From assembly GCA_028694405.1 (NCBI GenBank), contig JAQUTM010000098.1:1-8189 (forward strand): 8,189 bases of DNA. The letters run 5' to 3'. The notes under the pieces are model-generated. The model worked only from the letters and a program-made list of their open reading frames with translations. It made no database searches and had not been told where the DNA came from. This document shows positions 1 to 7,111 of the stretch, piece by piece; position 1 is the stretch's first letter, and each line of letters starts with the position of its first letter. Source of the stretch: Oscillospiraceae bacterium (GTDB lineage Bacteria > Bacillota > Clostridia > Oscillospirales > Ruminococcaceae). A program made the position numbers and the translations under genes.

Positions 1-330
1 GAAAATTTGCAGTGTATTTTTACAAATGCTGTTGTATAATGTGCTTTTCATTGCCTCGATAGCGGCGCGTGCACCCAAGTACGAACCACCAATGCCAATT
101 ACAATAAACACATCTGTATCATTGATAATTTTAGCAGCGGATTTTTGAATACGGGTAAATTCTTCTTTATCATACTCTACCGGCAAATCTAACCAACCTA
201 AAAAGTCGTTACCTGCGCCTGTTTTTTCATGCAAAACTTTATGTGCCAGCTGCACCTGAGGATAAATTGCGGCAAACTCACTTTCTGCTACAAAGCTTTT
301 TAAGTGTTTGCCATTAAACTTGACTGCCAT
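1..330 (-). CDS. pgi: Glucose-6-phosphate isomerase, N-terminal 110 residues (partial, runs off left edge)
   Basis: Cytoplasmic enzyme that interconverts glucose 6-phosphate and fructose 6-phosphate in glycolysis and gluconeogenesis. Reading the reverse strand from an ATG at 330-328 gives an open frame to base 1 with no stop. Residues 79-92 read GIGGSYLGARAAIE, the glycine-rich sugar-phosphate-binding signature typical of bacterial Pgi; it follows a hydrophobic beta strand (VFIVI). The N-terminus (MAVKFNGKHLKSF) also looks like a Firmicutes Pgi. About a quarter of the usual roughly 450 residues is present; the catalytic residues further on lie outside the window. The start is supported by a GGGGG ribosome-binding stretch (338-342) 7 bases upstream. 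It lies downstream of the carboxypeptidase gene on the same strand, but the 116-base gap contains a good promoter, so it is probably expressed independently. The family assignment is secure. Confidence 0.95.
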   Translation of the reverse strand, partial: MAVKFNGKHLKSFVAESEFAAIYPQVQLAHKVLHEKTGAGNDFLGWLDLPVEYDKEEFTRIQKSAAKIINDTDVFIVIGIGGSYLGARAAIEAMKSTLYNSICKNTLQIF

Positions 331-377
331 TAATAAGCCCCCAATATATTGTAGGTATTTATTTATTTTATAACATT

Positions 378-406
378 ATATTATAGGAAATTACAGTGTA
401 AGTCAA
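378..406 (-). promoter_or_regulatory. Probable sigma-A promoter of pgi
   Basis: On the minus strand a TTGACT -35 box (401-406, five of six consensus bases) is followed by an AT-rich -10 region. Two overlapping TATAAT hexamers lie at 380-385 and 375-380, with spacers of 15 and 20 bases; TAATAT at 378-383 gives the ideal 17. Transcription would start near base 371, giving a leader of about 40 bases before the pgi ATG. The box matches are seen directly; activity is inferred. Confidence 0.55.
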
Positions 407-446
407 GTAGCAGCAAAAGTTTTATAAGGTGATTTTTATCACATTT

Positions 447-1646
447 TTACAGTCGCATTAAGTGTTTCCACAAAATACTCATGCCGTGTTTAAAGCTCAT
501 TTTTTCTACGGTCTCTGCCGCTTTTATGGGATAAGTTTGCAAAACTTGGTCGCTCATTTTTAATGTAATTTCGCCCACCTGCGTATCTTTTTCAACAGGT
601 GCGGTAATCGGCTGCATGGTAATATCCGCACTTAAATTTGTGCTTTCACCCTTTTTTACAAGTAATTTTTCAGGCACTGCGTACGTTAAAGGCACTTGGT
701 TTGTTTCACCATGTGCTACTTCAGCAGTTTGCGGGCTGCTGGCCAAAGCCGGAAATTCGGCTGTCTCATAAGTGGCAAAGCCGTAATCCAGTAAATCGGT
801 TGCCGCTTGAAAGCGCTCTGCGCTGTTGCTGCTGCCCAGTACCACCGCTATAAAACCGGTTCCGTCTCGCGTTGCCGTTGCCGAAATGCACACACCCGCC
901 TTGCCTGTGGTACCTGTTTTCAAACCTGTAATGCCATTGTAACGCTTTAAAAGCTTGTTGGTGTTTACCAGTTGGGTTTGGCCGTCACGCAGGCTGTCTG
1001 TCCAAATACCGGTATATTCAAACACTTTTTTGTGTTTCATAAGCTCTAAGCTCATAAGTGCAACATCGCGTGCGGTAGAAAGATGACCGTCTTCGTCCAG
1101 TCCGCAGGCATTCATAAAATGTGTATTGGTCATGCCAAGCTGGGCTGCTCTGTCGTTCATCATTGTTGCAAACACGTCTTCGCTGCCGCCTACATACTCG
1201 GCAACGGCTACAGCGGCGTCATTTGCACTGGAAACACAGATTGCTTTCACCAATTCGTCCAGCGTAAAATGCTCGCCCGGCTCCAGCCATATTTGAGAGC
1301 CGCCCATAGAATATGCGTGCTCACTGACAGGCACCACATCTTGCAAGGTTATTTTACCTGCGTCAATGGCCTCAAATGTTAACAGCAACGTCATTACTTT
1401 TGTAATGCTGGCTATAGCAAGAGGTTCATCGGCATTTTTTTCATATAAAATGTCTCCTGTGTCACTGCTCATAAGCACGCCGGCCTTTGCAGTAATGTCA
1501 AAATTGGCTTGGGCCAGTTCTATACCTGCCACACTGGTAGCCGCCGGTACGGTTATTTCTTCTACCCCCGCAGCGCTTGCGCGCAACGAAAATAATGCCG
1601 CTAATAGCAGTGCTAAAATAATGCGATACTCTTTTTTCAGAGTCAT
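447..1646 (-). CDS. Secreted D-alanyl-D-alanine carboxypeptidase (S11 family, DacF/PBP5-like)
   Basis: Low-molecular-mass penicillin-binding protein that removes the terminal D-alanine from peptidoglycan pentapeptides outside the membrane, limiting cross-linking. The 399-residue product has a signal peptide (residues 1-25, likely cleavage after ASA) and the full S11 catalytic set: S80-I-T-K83 with nucleophile Ser80, S140-A-N142, and K243-T-G245. The catalytic domain spans about 45-290. A PBP5-type C-terminal beta domain follows to about 378, and the last 20 residues look like the amphipathic helix that anchors this family to the outer membrane leaflet. The ATG at 1646-1644 has a strong AGGAGG (1655-1660) 8 bases upstream. 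It is transcribed divergently from mtaB across 157 bases. Sporulation DacF and vegetative DacA have the same architecture, so I assign no specific symbol. No truncation is seen. Confidence 0.94.
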   Translation of the reverse strand: MTLKKEYRIILALLLAALFSLRASAAGVEEITVPAATSVAGIELAQANFDITAKAGVLMSSDTGDILYEKNADEPLAIASITKVMTLLLTFEAIDAGKITLQDVVPVSEHAYSMGGSQIWLEPGEHFTLDELVKAICVSSANDAAVAVAEYVGGSEDVFATMMNDRAAQLGMTNTHFMNACGLDEDGHLSTARDVALMSLELMKHKKVFEYTGIWTDSLRDGQTQLVNTNKLLKRYNGITGLKTGTTGKAGVCISATATRDGTGFIAVVLGSSNSAERFQAATDLLDYGFATYETAEFPALASSPQTAEVAHGETNQVPLTYAVPEKLLVKKGESTNLSADITMQPITAPVEKDTQVGEITLKMSDQVLQTYPIKAAETVEKMSFKHGMSILWKHLMRL

Positions 1647-1674
1647 TGTCCTCTCCTCCTGTTTTTCTGCGTTC

Positions 1675-1690
1675 GCCCTGCCTTTAGGGC
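1675..1690 (-). other. Small hairpin in the 5' leader of the carboxypeptidase gene
   Basis: GCCCT and AGGGC form a 5-bp GC-rich stem around a 6-base loop. It ends about 15 bases upstream of the AGGAGG site on the minus-strand transcript. No T-tract follows it on that strand, so it is not a terminator for this gene. It may only stabilise the messenger 5' end; no riboswitch fold is recognisable. Confidence 0.3.
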
Positions 1691-1729
1691 ATTCTCTCTT
1701 TTATACATATGCAGCTTGCCTTTATAATA

Positions 1730-1758
1730 TTGTGATTTTATATAAAATTTGATACAAT
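1730..1758 (+). promoter_or_regulatory. Candidate sigma-A promoter of mtaB and the HAD gene
   Basis: TTGTGA (1730-1735) and TACAAT (1753-1758, five of six consensus bases) are separated by exactly 17 bases in the AT-rich divergent intergenic region. Transcription would begin near 1765, about 39 bases before the mtaB ATG. The -35 box is weak (four of six). An alternative -10, TATAAA at 1741-1746, lies 19 bases after TTGCCT (1716-1721). Confidence 0.4.
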
Positions 1759-1803
1759 AACTTTAATCGCACATGATGCTAAGTTAAAAGGAGATAAAAA
1801 TAA

Positions 1804-3126
1804 ATGCGCGTATGCTTTAACACTTTGGGCTGCAAGGTTAACCAAAACGAGACAGGTGCCTTAATGCAGCTTTTTTTTGAAAATGGATTTGAAATTGTAA
1901 ATGACAGTGGTGAAGGCGCGCCTGCTGATGTATATATTGTAAACAGCTGCACCGTTACCGCCGGGGGCGACAAAAAAAGCCGCCAATGGCTGCGCCGCTG
2001 TAAGCGTGCAAACCCGGCAGCCGTAACTGTGCTTACAGGCTGCTATCCGCAGGCTTTTGCCGACGCTTGTAAAGATATTGAAGAGGCGGATATTATTACC
2101 GGTACCGTAAACCGCAGCCGTCTTGCCGCACACGTTTTGCAATTTATGCAGGACGGAAAAAAAATTATTGACATTGTACCCCACCAAAAGGGAGAGGCCT
2201 TTGAAGTTTTGCCCAGCGAACAATTCCAAGACGAAGGCCATACGCGTGCCTTTTTAAAAATTGAAGACGGTTGTAACCGCCAATGTGCTTATTGTATTAT
2301 TCCCAAAGCTCGTGGAAACGTACGCAGCCGCCCCGCCGAAAGTATTATTGAAGAATTAAACGGGCTTGCCGCACACGGATACCGCGAAGTTGTATTAAGC
2401 GGTATCAATCTTACTTTTTACGGCAGAGACTGTGACAGCAATTTAGCCGAAATTGTAGAAAAAGCTGCCGCGGTAGAGGGCATTGACCGTATTCGCCTTG
2501 GCAGCATTGAGCCGGATATGCTTTCTGATGATATTTTGGTGCGTTTGGCCGCAGTTAAAAAGCTTTGCCCGCAATTTCATCTAAGCTTACAAAGCGGCTG
2601 CAATGCCACCTTGAAACGTATGAACCGCCATTACACCGCCGAGGAATATTTTGCCGTTGTTACCCGTATGCGCCAGCTTTGGGCCGCCCCCACCTTTACC
2701 ACAGATGTCATTGTAGGGTTTCCCGGAGAAACAGAGGAAGAATTTGCCGCCAGCTTAGAGTTTGTTAAAAAACTGGAATTTTTAAAAGTTCATGCCTTTA
2801 GTTATTCTCGCCGTCCCGGCACAGCCGCCGCGGAAATGCCGGAGCAAATTGACGAACAGACAAAAACTGTGCGTAACCGCATTTTAACGCAGCAGGCTGA
2901 TTTGGTGCGACAAGCGGTAATTGCACGTTTTGCAGGCTGTACCGAAGAAGTATTATTGGAAAAGCCCATAAGCAAGGATTTATTTACAGGGTATACGCGC
3001 ACATATATTCCCGCTTTGGTAAAGTCAAAAGGCGGCAAACAAGGCCAAATTGTAACCGTAAAAATAAACACGATGGACGGCGACCGCTGCTTGACTGATG
3101 TATTAGAGGGACGTAATGATGAATAG
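1804..3126 (+). CDS. mtaB: tRNA (t6A37) methylthiotransferase, MtaB/YqeV type
   Basis: Radical-SAM enzyme that converts N6-threonylcarbamoyladenosine at position 37 of ANN-decoding tRNAs to its 2-methylthio derivative, improving codon reading. The 440-residue protein shows all three expected parts. The N-terminal UPF0004 domain has cluster ligands C10 (in TLGCKVNQNE, the MtaB hallmark), C49 and C80. The radical-SAM domain has C157, C161 and C164 in the CNRQCAYC motif. A C-terminal TRAM-like RNA-binding domain covers about 375-437. The TLGCKVNQ signature separates MtaB from MiaB and RimO, which share the fold. The ATG start at 1804 is preceded by AAGGAG (1788-1793) with a 10-base spacing, and the conserved N-terminus begins immediately. 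The stop overlaps the start of the downstream HAD gene. Length and motifs look intact. Confidence 0.95.
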   Translation: MRVCFNTLGCKVNQNETGALMQLFFENGFEIVNDSGEGAPADVYIVNSCTVTAGGDKKSRQWLRRCKRANPAAVTVLTGCYPQAFADACKDIEEADIITGTVNRSRLAAHVLQFMQDGKKIIDIVPHQKGEAFEVLPSEQFQDEGHTRAFLKIEDGCNRQCAYCIIPKARGNVRSRPAESIIEELNGLAAHGYREVVLSGINLTFYGRDCDSNLAEIVEKAAAVEGIDRIRLGSIEPDMLSDDILVRLAAVKKLCPQFHLSLQSGCNATLKRMNRHYTAEEYFAVVTRMRQLWAAPTFTTDVIVGFPGETEEEFAASLEFVKKLEFLKVHAFSYSRRPGTAAAEMPEQIDEQTKTVRNRILTQQADLVRQAVIARFAGCTEEVLLEKPISKDLFTGYTRTYIPALVKSKGGKQGQIVTVKINTMDGDRCLTDVLEGRNDE

Positions 3127-3781
3127 AAAATTTGATGCTGTTGTTTTTGATATGGACGGCTTAATGCTGGACACCGAGCGCTTAGCCATTGCAGCTTGGG
3201 ACAGCTTAGGGCAAGAGTTATATGGCGTGGAAAATGGGGGTCAACTGGTTTACCAAACACTGGGGTTAAAAAGCAGTGAAAGTAAATCCATTATGGCAAA
3301 CTTTTTCGGGCCCTCCTATAATCACGAGGAAACCATTCAGGCGTGGCGAAAATTTAATGCCAACTATATTGCCCAAAATGGGGTGCCGGTAAAGCCGGGT
3401 TTGTACCAACTTTTACAATGGCTGCGTAATCATAACTACAAAACAGCCGTCGCCAGCAGCACTTCAGCGGTAAGCGTTATGCGCCATTTAAACACGGCGG
3501 GATTGGTACAGTATTTTGACGCAATTTTATGTGGAGATATGGTAGAAAACGGCAAGCCTGCACCCGATATTTTTGCTTTGGCATGTAACACCTTAAAAGT
3601 GCCTGTTGCGCGCTGTATTGGGCTGGAGGATAGCTTTAACGGTATACGCAGCAGCTATGCCGCCGGTTTAGCAACCGTTATGATTCCCGATTTGGTACAG
3701 CCTACTCCTGAAATTGAAGCATTACTTTATGCCAAATTAAATACCCTTACTGACGTGATAAACCTACTAGAGCAAGCTTAG
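3116..3781 (+). CDS. HAD-superfamily hydrolase, beta-phosphoglucomutase-like subfamily (probable small-molecule phosphatase)
   Basis: Cytoplasmic phosphate-transfer enzyme of 221 residues with a complete HAD motif set: motif I D12-M-D14-G (nucleophile Asp12, acid/base Asp14), motif II Ser114 in VASST, motif III Lys147 in GKPAPDIF, and motif IV Glu171-Asp172 in GLEDSFNGI. Residues of about 20-90 form the helical C1 cap. Compared with Lactococcus beta-phosphoglucomutase as I remember it, the cap positions of mutase residues His20 and Arg49 are Ala24 and Ser53 here. This favours a phosphatase over a mutase; the substrate cannot be named. Two in-frame ATGs (3116 and 3119) lie 5 and 8 bases after GAGGG (3106-3110), so the second may be the real start. 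The gene overlaps mtaB by 11 bases, implying translational coupling, and ends before a strong hairpin. Confidence 0.9.
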   Translation: MMNRKFDAVVFDMDGLMLDTERLAIAAWDSLGQELYGVENGGQLVYQTLGLKSSESKSIMANFFGPSYNHEETIQAWRKFNANYIAQNGVPVKPGLYQLLQWLRNHNYKTAVASSTSAVSVMRHLNTAGLVQYFDAILCGDMVENGKPAPDIFALACNTLKVPVARCIGLEDSFNGIRSSYAAGLATVMIPDLVQPTPEIEALLYAKLNTLTDVINLLEQA

Positions 3782-3840
3782 TTGGTGTTATTTTTGCCTT
3801 TTAAACTGCTTGCATAAAATTATATTATTAGGTAAACACA

Positions 3841-3887
3841 AAAATGCTCTATTGCACAGGAGATTTTCCTGCACAATAGAGCATTTT
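3841..3887. terminator. Bidirectional intrinsic terminator between convergent genes
   Basis: Two 21-base arms (3841-3861 and 3867-3887) pair as 14 bp plus 5 bp, separated by a 2x2 CA/CA mismatch, around the loop GATTT. The outer ends are AAAA/TTTT, so each strand reads a U-rich end: GCATTTT on plus, GCATTTTT then GTGTTT on minus. It lies 59 bases past the HAD stop and about 150 bases past the chemotaxis receptor stop, as expected for a shared terminator of convergent units. Confidence 0.85.
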
Positions 3888-4023
3888 ACATATAAATATC
3901 AATTTTTTGAATTTGATTGCTTTCAAGCCAGAGAACTGGATTAAATTTGCAGTTTTGCTGCTTTTACCAAACAGCCGTCCCGTAAGGTTGCGTTCAAGAT
4001 AACATTTTTACTATGGCATATCT

Positions 4024-4035
4024 GCCACGCGTGGC
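4024..4035. repeat. Perfect 12-bp palindrome beside the chemotaxis receptor stop codon
   Basis: GCCACGCGTGGC is identical to its reverse complement and lies one base past the receptor stop codon. It has no loop, so it is a poor hairpin; a dimeric protein-binding site or chance are both possible. The remaining sequence of 3888-4036 shows no gene, RNA family or promoter that I recognise. Confidence 0.4.
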
Positions 4036-4036
4036 C

Positions 4037-5410
4037 CTAATTATACGCCATTCTTTCCATTGCATTTTGTATTTGGCGTACCTGTTGCGCCAAGCTTTGA
4101 GATACCGCTTCACTTTGACCTGCTGTTTGCCCATTTTTAGACACAACACCTGAGATAACGTCCATGCTTTGCTGGAGGCTTTCCAAGGAAGCTCGCTGTT
4201 GCTCTGCAAGCGTTAAAACCAGCTGCATACTGCCTCTTGTCTTTTCAATTTCTTGGCCTACCTCTTCCAGCGCGACAGCTGTTGTATCCGCCACTTTTTC
4301 GCCCTCTCCTACCGCACTTATGGCGCTTTCTATTAGGGCTGTAGTATCTTTTGCCGCCTGGGCGCTTTTATTTGCAAGATTGCGCACCTCATCTGCCACA
4401 ACTGCAAAGCCTTTGCCGGCCGCACCTGCACGGGCAGCCTCTACGGCGGCGTTTAAAGCTAAAATGTTGGTTTGAAACGCAATATCTTCAATGGTTTTGA
4501 TTACTTTGCCAATTTGTGTGCTGGTGTCATGTATGGCACGCATAGCCTGTAGCATTTCCTGCATTCTTTTGTTGCCGTCTTGCAGCTTTTCTACAGCATT
4601 ATGTGTACTTTCATCTGAAGTATCCGTAGCTTTCGAGCTTTCTTTTACTTCGTTTACAATGATGTTGGTTTCTTCCGCCAATTTTTGAAGAGCCTGTTGC
4701 TGCTCAGATGCACCTGTTGTCAAGCTACCGGAAATCTCCAGCATCTCATCAGAAAACTCACCCATATTATCCGCAACAACTTTAATTTCTTGCATTAATT
4801 GCTGCTGTTTGGCAGCCATACGTTCTGTTTCTTCCATCTTTTCCTTTACTTCTGCAAGCAGCTCATGCGCCTCTTCTCCCTTTTTTTCTGCTTGGCGCAC
4901 AAAGCCCTTACCCGATTTTACAATTAAGTATAAGAAAATAAGACCGATTTCCATAGCAGCGGCACCTTTTATAGCCTCGCTGATAGAAGCGGCACTAAAG
5001 TTTAACGTCCATGTGGCAAACACAATTACTGTTGCAATATTTATCATGACAATTTGGTTGCGGATAACCGTGCGCCGCATATAAATGCCGCACATGATTG
5101 CGCTGGCCAAAAACAAAATAAACATGTCCGCTGCGCTTTGCTTAAGGTATGTAACAATAAATATAATCAAAAACTGTGCCGTAGTGACAAAACCGATTTT
5201 TGTACCGATAGAAAGATGTTTTCCAAAAAGTAAAACGGTTACGGTGGAAATTGCAGCCATTATTAATATAAGAACAGTTGGCAATAAATCGTGCGTTAAA
5301 AGATTAAGCACAGAAAAGACGGCACTTACCCCCACTATCCCCCATAAATTTATTTTTAAAATTTGCTCGGGTTCTAAAGAAGCGTTTGTATCTATTTTTT
5401 CTTTTTTCAT
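4037..5410 (-). CDS. Methyl-accepting chemotaxis protein with multi-pass membrane N-terminus
   Basis: Transmembrane signalling protein expected to pair with CheW and control CheA; neither partner is encoded in the window. The 457 residues begin with about six hydrophobic helices (roughly 19-39, 43-63, 70-89, 95-111, 119-138 and 148-164) with very short loops. A charged coiled coil rich in Glu, Lys and Gln follows (about 170-260), then an MCP signalling domain. The conserved hairpin tip is plain at 307-347, with AFQTNILALNAAVEAARAG and GKGFAVVADEVRNLA. No extracellular sensor domain, no clear HAMP domain and no C-terminal CheR-binding pentapeptide are visible (the protein ends RMAYN). The ATG at 5410 has GAGGG (5418-5422) 7 bases upstream. 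A TATAAT -10 hexamer lies at 5491-5496 without a convincing -35 partner. The ligand is unknown; sensing through the membrane helices is inference. Confidence 0.92.
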   Translation of the reverse strand: MKKEKIDTNASLEPEQILKINLWGIVGVSAVFSVLNLLTHDLLPTVLILIMAAISTVTVLLFGKHLSIGTKIGFVTTAQFLIIFIVTYLKQSAADMFILFLASAIMCGIYMRRTVIRNQIVMINIATVIVFATWTLNFSAASISEAIKGAAAMEIGLIFLYLIVKSGKGFVRQAEKKGEEAHELLAEVKEKMEETERMAAKQQQLMQEIKVVADNMGEFSDEMLEISGSLTTGASEQQQALQKLAEETNIIVNEVKESSKATDTSDESTHNAVEKLQDGNKRMQEMLQAMRAIHDTSTQIGKVIKTIEDIAFQTNILALNAAVEAARAGAAGKGFAVVADEVRNLANKSAQAAKDTTALIESAISAVGEGEKVADTTAVALEEVGQEIEKTRGSMQLVLTLAEQQRASLESLQQSMDVISGVVSKNGQTAGQSEAVSQSLAQQVRQIQNAMERMAYN

Positions 5411-5465
5411 TCAGGGTCCCTCGCTTTTTAATAATTTGTCTACAGTTATTTTAACATATATCTTC

Positions 5466-5476
5466 TGTAATTTACA
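5466..5476. promoter_or_regulatory. Short inverted repeat in the leader of the chemotaxis receptor gene
   Basis: TGTAATTTACA is a perfect 5-1-5 inverted repeat lying 15 to 25 bases downstream (in receptor orientation) of the only TATAAT hexamer in this gap. This is where a repressor site could sit. The region is very AT-rich, so chance is a strong alternative. Confidence 0.2.
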
Positions 5477-5541
5477 TTTTTTTACTTTAAATTATAACCA
5501 AATTTGTACAACTTTTTTTATCTATTTTCATCTTAAACGCA

Positions 5542-5576
5542 AAAGGCTTACCTTTTAATGCAAAAGGTAAGCCTTT
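5542..5576 (-). terminator. Intrinsic terminator of the second carboxypeptidase gene
   Basis: Perfect 15-bp stem (arms 5542-5556 and 5562-5576) with a 5-base loop, beginning 10 bases past the carboxypeptidase stop. On the minus strand the stem ends in TTTT and continues GCGTTT, a modest U-tract. It separates this gene from the chemotaxis receptor gene downstream on the same strand, so the two are probably transcribed independently. Confidence 0.85.
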
Positions 5577-5586
5577 ATTTCTACTT

Positions 5587-7062
5587 TTATTTTCTTTGGC
5601 GCTTAATTGGGTAATTTTGTGCATCTTTTAAAGAAACACTTTTTAACTTAGCCGCATTGTAAGAAATTACATTGTTGGGGGTGTAAGAAGATTTTCTTGC
5701 AATGTCCGGCGCATTTCGTCGTTGTTTATGTCGCCGCGAGCGTTTTATTTCGTATTCGGCGCGCACATATACACACAGCAGCAAGAAAAAAACTACCGCG
5801 CCAACCACTAAAATAATGCCTACATTCCCTGCCAGTTTTAAAAGCTGTAAAAAGCTATAAGGTTTGGGTACGTTTGCATCATATGTGGACATAGGCACCG
5901 CGGGAGTATAGGTGTAATTTTGCAAGCCCAAGGAGGCCAAGGTTGGACTGCTTTCGCCCTTTAGCGTTAAAACGGCTTGTATTTTTACACTGCCGTCTTC
6001 TTCCCCGGGGCTGGAGAATGTCACTTCAATATCATCTTTTGTTTTACCGGCGGGCAATGTTACCGTCATAGGCTGCACGCTGCAATCCACGGCATCGGCA
6101 GGTACAATACCATTACCTAAAAAAAAGGCTTTTTCCAGGTTAACCTGTGTAAATGCCGATGACGAAAAGCCATAGTCGAACAGAGCTTGCGTATCTGTAT
6201 ATTGCGCAGAAGACCCTTTGCTGTACATAACTACCGCTATCAAACGACGGCCGTCTCTCTGGGCAACGGTAACCAAAGTGTGCTCTGCCTCACCTGTATA
6301 ACCGGATTTTCCTCCGATAACCCTTTCATCGTAATATTTACTGCTTTTTTGCAGCATTTTGTGTAACGCCCACAAATAACGTGTGTCGGTTTGTTTATTG
6401 GTGGGGGGTATTTCCAAATACGGCGTTCCAAATATCTTTAAAAAGTCTTGATTTTGTACCGCATGGCGTGTGATTACCGCCATATCATATGCCGTAGACA
6501 GATGCCCCGTGGCGTCCAGCCCGTTGGGGTTTTCAAAGTGCGTATTTAACGCGCCCAGCTCTGCCGCACGCGTGTTCATTTGCTCTACAAAAGCTGCCAT
6601 GCTGCCGCTTACATTTTCGGCTACCACATTGGCGGCATCGTTTGCACTGGGCAGCATGGTAGCATAAAGCGCCTGTTCCATGGTTATTTGCTCGTCCGGT
6701 GTAAGAGAAATGTGGGAAGAATTATATTCTAATGAATGCACTGCTTCGTAGCTAGCCGTTACCATATCAGTAAGCCGGCTTTGCTCCAGTGCCATAATAA
6801 CTGTAAGTATTTTTGTAATAGATGCCGGAGGCAGTTGCTGATGTATATTTTTTTCGTATAATATCTGTCCGCTGTCAGCGTCCATTAAAATGCCGCTGAC
6901 ACTTTCTATCGCAGGGGCATTTTGCTGCATACTGCCGTAGGCCTGTTCTGTTGTCACTTCCTGCGCACTGCCTTGCACCGTTTCCTCTGCCGCAAAGGTG
7001 TAGAAAGGCATACACAGCAGAAATATAATAACCATAAAAATTGCTGTTAGCTTTTTTTGCAC
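5587..7062 (-). CDS. Membrane-anchored D-alanyl-D-alanine carboxypeptidase (S11 family) with basic cytoplasmic tail
   Basis: Second extracytoplasmic peptidoglycan carboxypeptidase in the window. I start it at a GTG (7062-7060) because AAGGTGG (7071-7077) lies 8 bases upstream and the product then opens with a compact signal peptide, (M)QKKLTAIFMVIIF to about residue 24. An in-frame ATG at 7101 would add 13 residues but has no ribosome site. In the 491-residue form the triads are S81-I-T-K84, S139-A-N141 and K252-S-G254; the usual KTG is KSG here. A PBP5-type beta domain (about 305-390) leads to a hydrophobic helix (about 411-433) and a lysine/arginine-rich tail of about 57 residues that should face the cytoplasm. 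The first carboxypeptidase instead ends in an amphipathic helix. A TATAAT at 7150-7155 suggests its own promoter, although read-through from the DUF3006 gene is not excluded. Confidence 0.92.
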   Translation of the reverse strand: MQKKLTAIFMVIIFLLCMPFYTFAAEETVQGSAQEVTTEQAYGSMQQNAPAIESVSGILMDADSGQILYEKNIHQQLPPASITKILTVIMALEQSRLTDMVTASYEAVHSLEYNSSHISLTPDEQITMEQALYATMLPSANDAANVVAENVSGSMAAFVEQMNTRAAELGALNTHFENPNGLDATGHLSTAYDMAVITRHAVQNQDFLKIFGTPYLEIPPTNKQTDTRYLWALHKMLQKSSKYYDERVIGGKSGYTGEAEHTLVTVAQRDGRRLIAVVMYSKGSSAQYTDTQALFDYGFSSSAFTQVNLEKAFFLGNGIVPADAVDCSVQPMTVTLPAGKTKDDIEVTFSSPGEEDGSVKIQAVLTLKGESSPTLASLGLQNYTYTPAVPMSTYDANVPKPYSFLQLLKLAGNVGIILVVGAVVFFLLLCVYVRAEYEIKRSRRHKQRRNAPDIARKSSYTPNNVISYNAAKLKSVSLKDAQNYPIKRQRK

Positions 7063-7111
7063 CGGGATATCCACCTTATAAGATAATTTGCGCACCTGCA
7101 TTTTAACTGGC

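Noticed and set aside
429..442. GTGAT/ATCAC hairpin just past the first carboxypeptidase stop
   Set aside because: Only 5 bp, mostly A-T, and no U-tract follows on the minus strand; too weak to call a terminator.
1083..1382. Plus-strand open frames across the first carboxypeptidase gene
   Set aside because: They lie antisense to a gene with a complete catalytic motif set and show no recognisable protein pattern.
3888..4036. Possible riboswitch, small RNA or gene remnant between the bidirectional terminator and the receptor stop
   Set aside because: I looked for a c-di-GMP-type fold because the neighbour is a chemotaxis receptor, and for coding remnants on both strands. Only 4 to 5 bp stems and short frames interrupted by stops were seen, and the segment is downstream, not upstream, of the receptor gene.
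3994..4209. 71-codon open frame on the minus strand overlapping the receptor C-terminus
   Set aside because: It is an out-of-frame shadow of the receptor gene with no family resemblance and no ribosome site.
5085..5558. 157-codon plus-strand open frame opposite the receptor N-terminus
   Set aside because: It mirrors the membrane-helix coding region, where hydrophobic codons leave the opposite strand open by chance, and it runs through a terminator stem.
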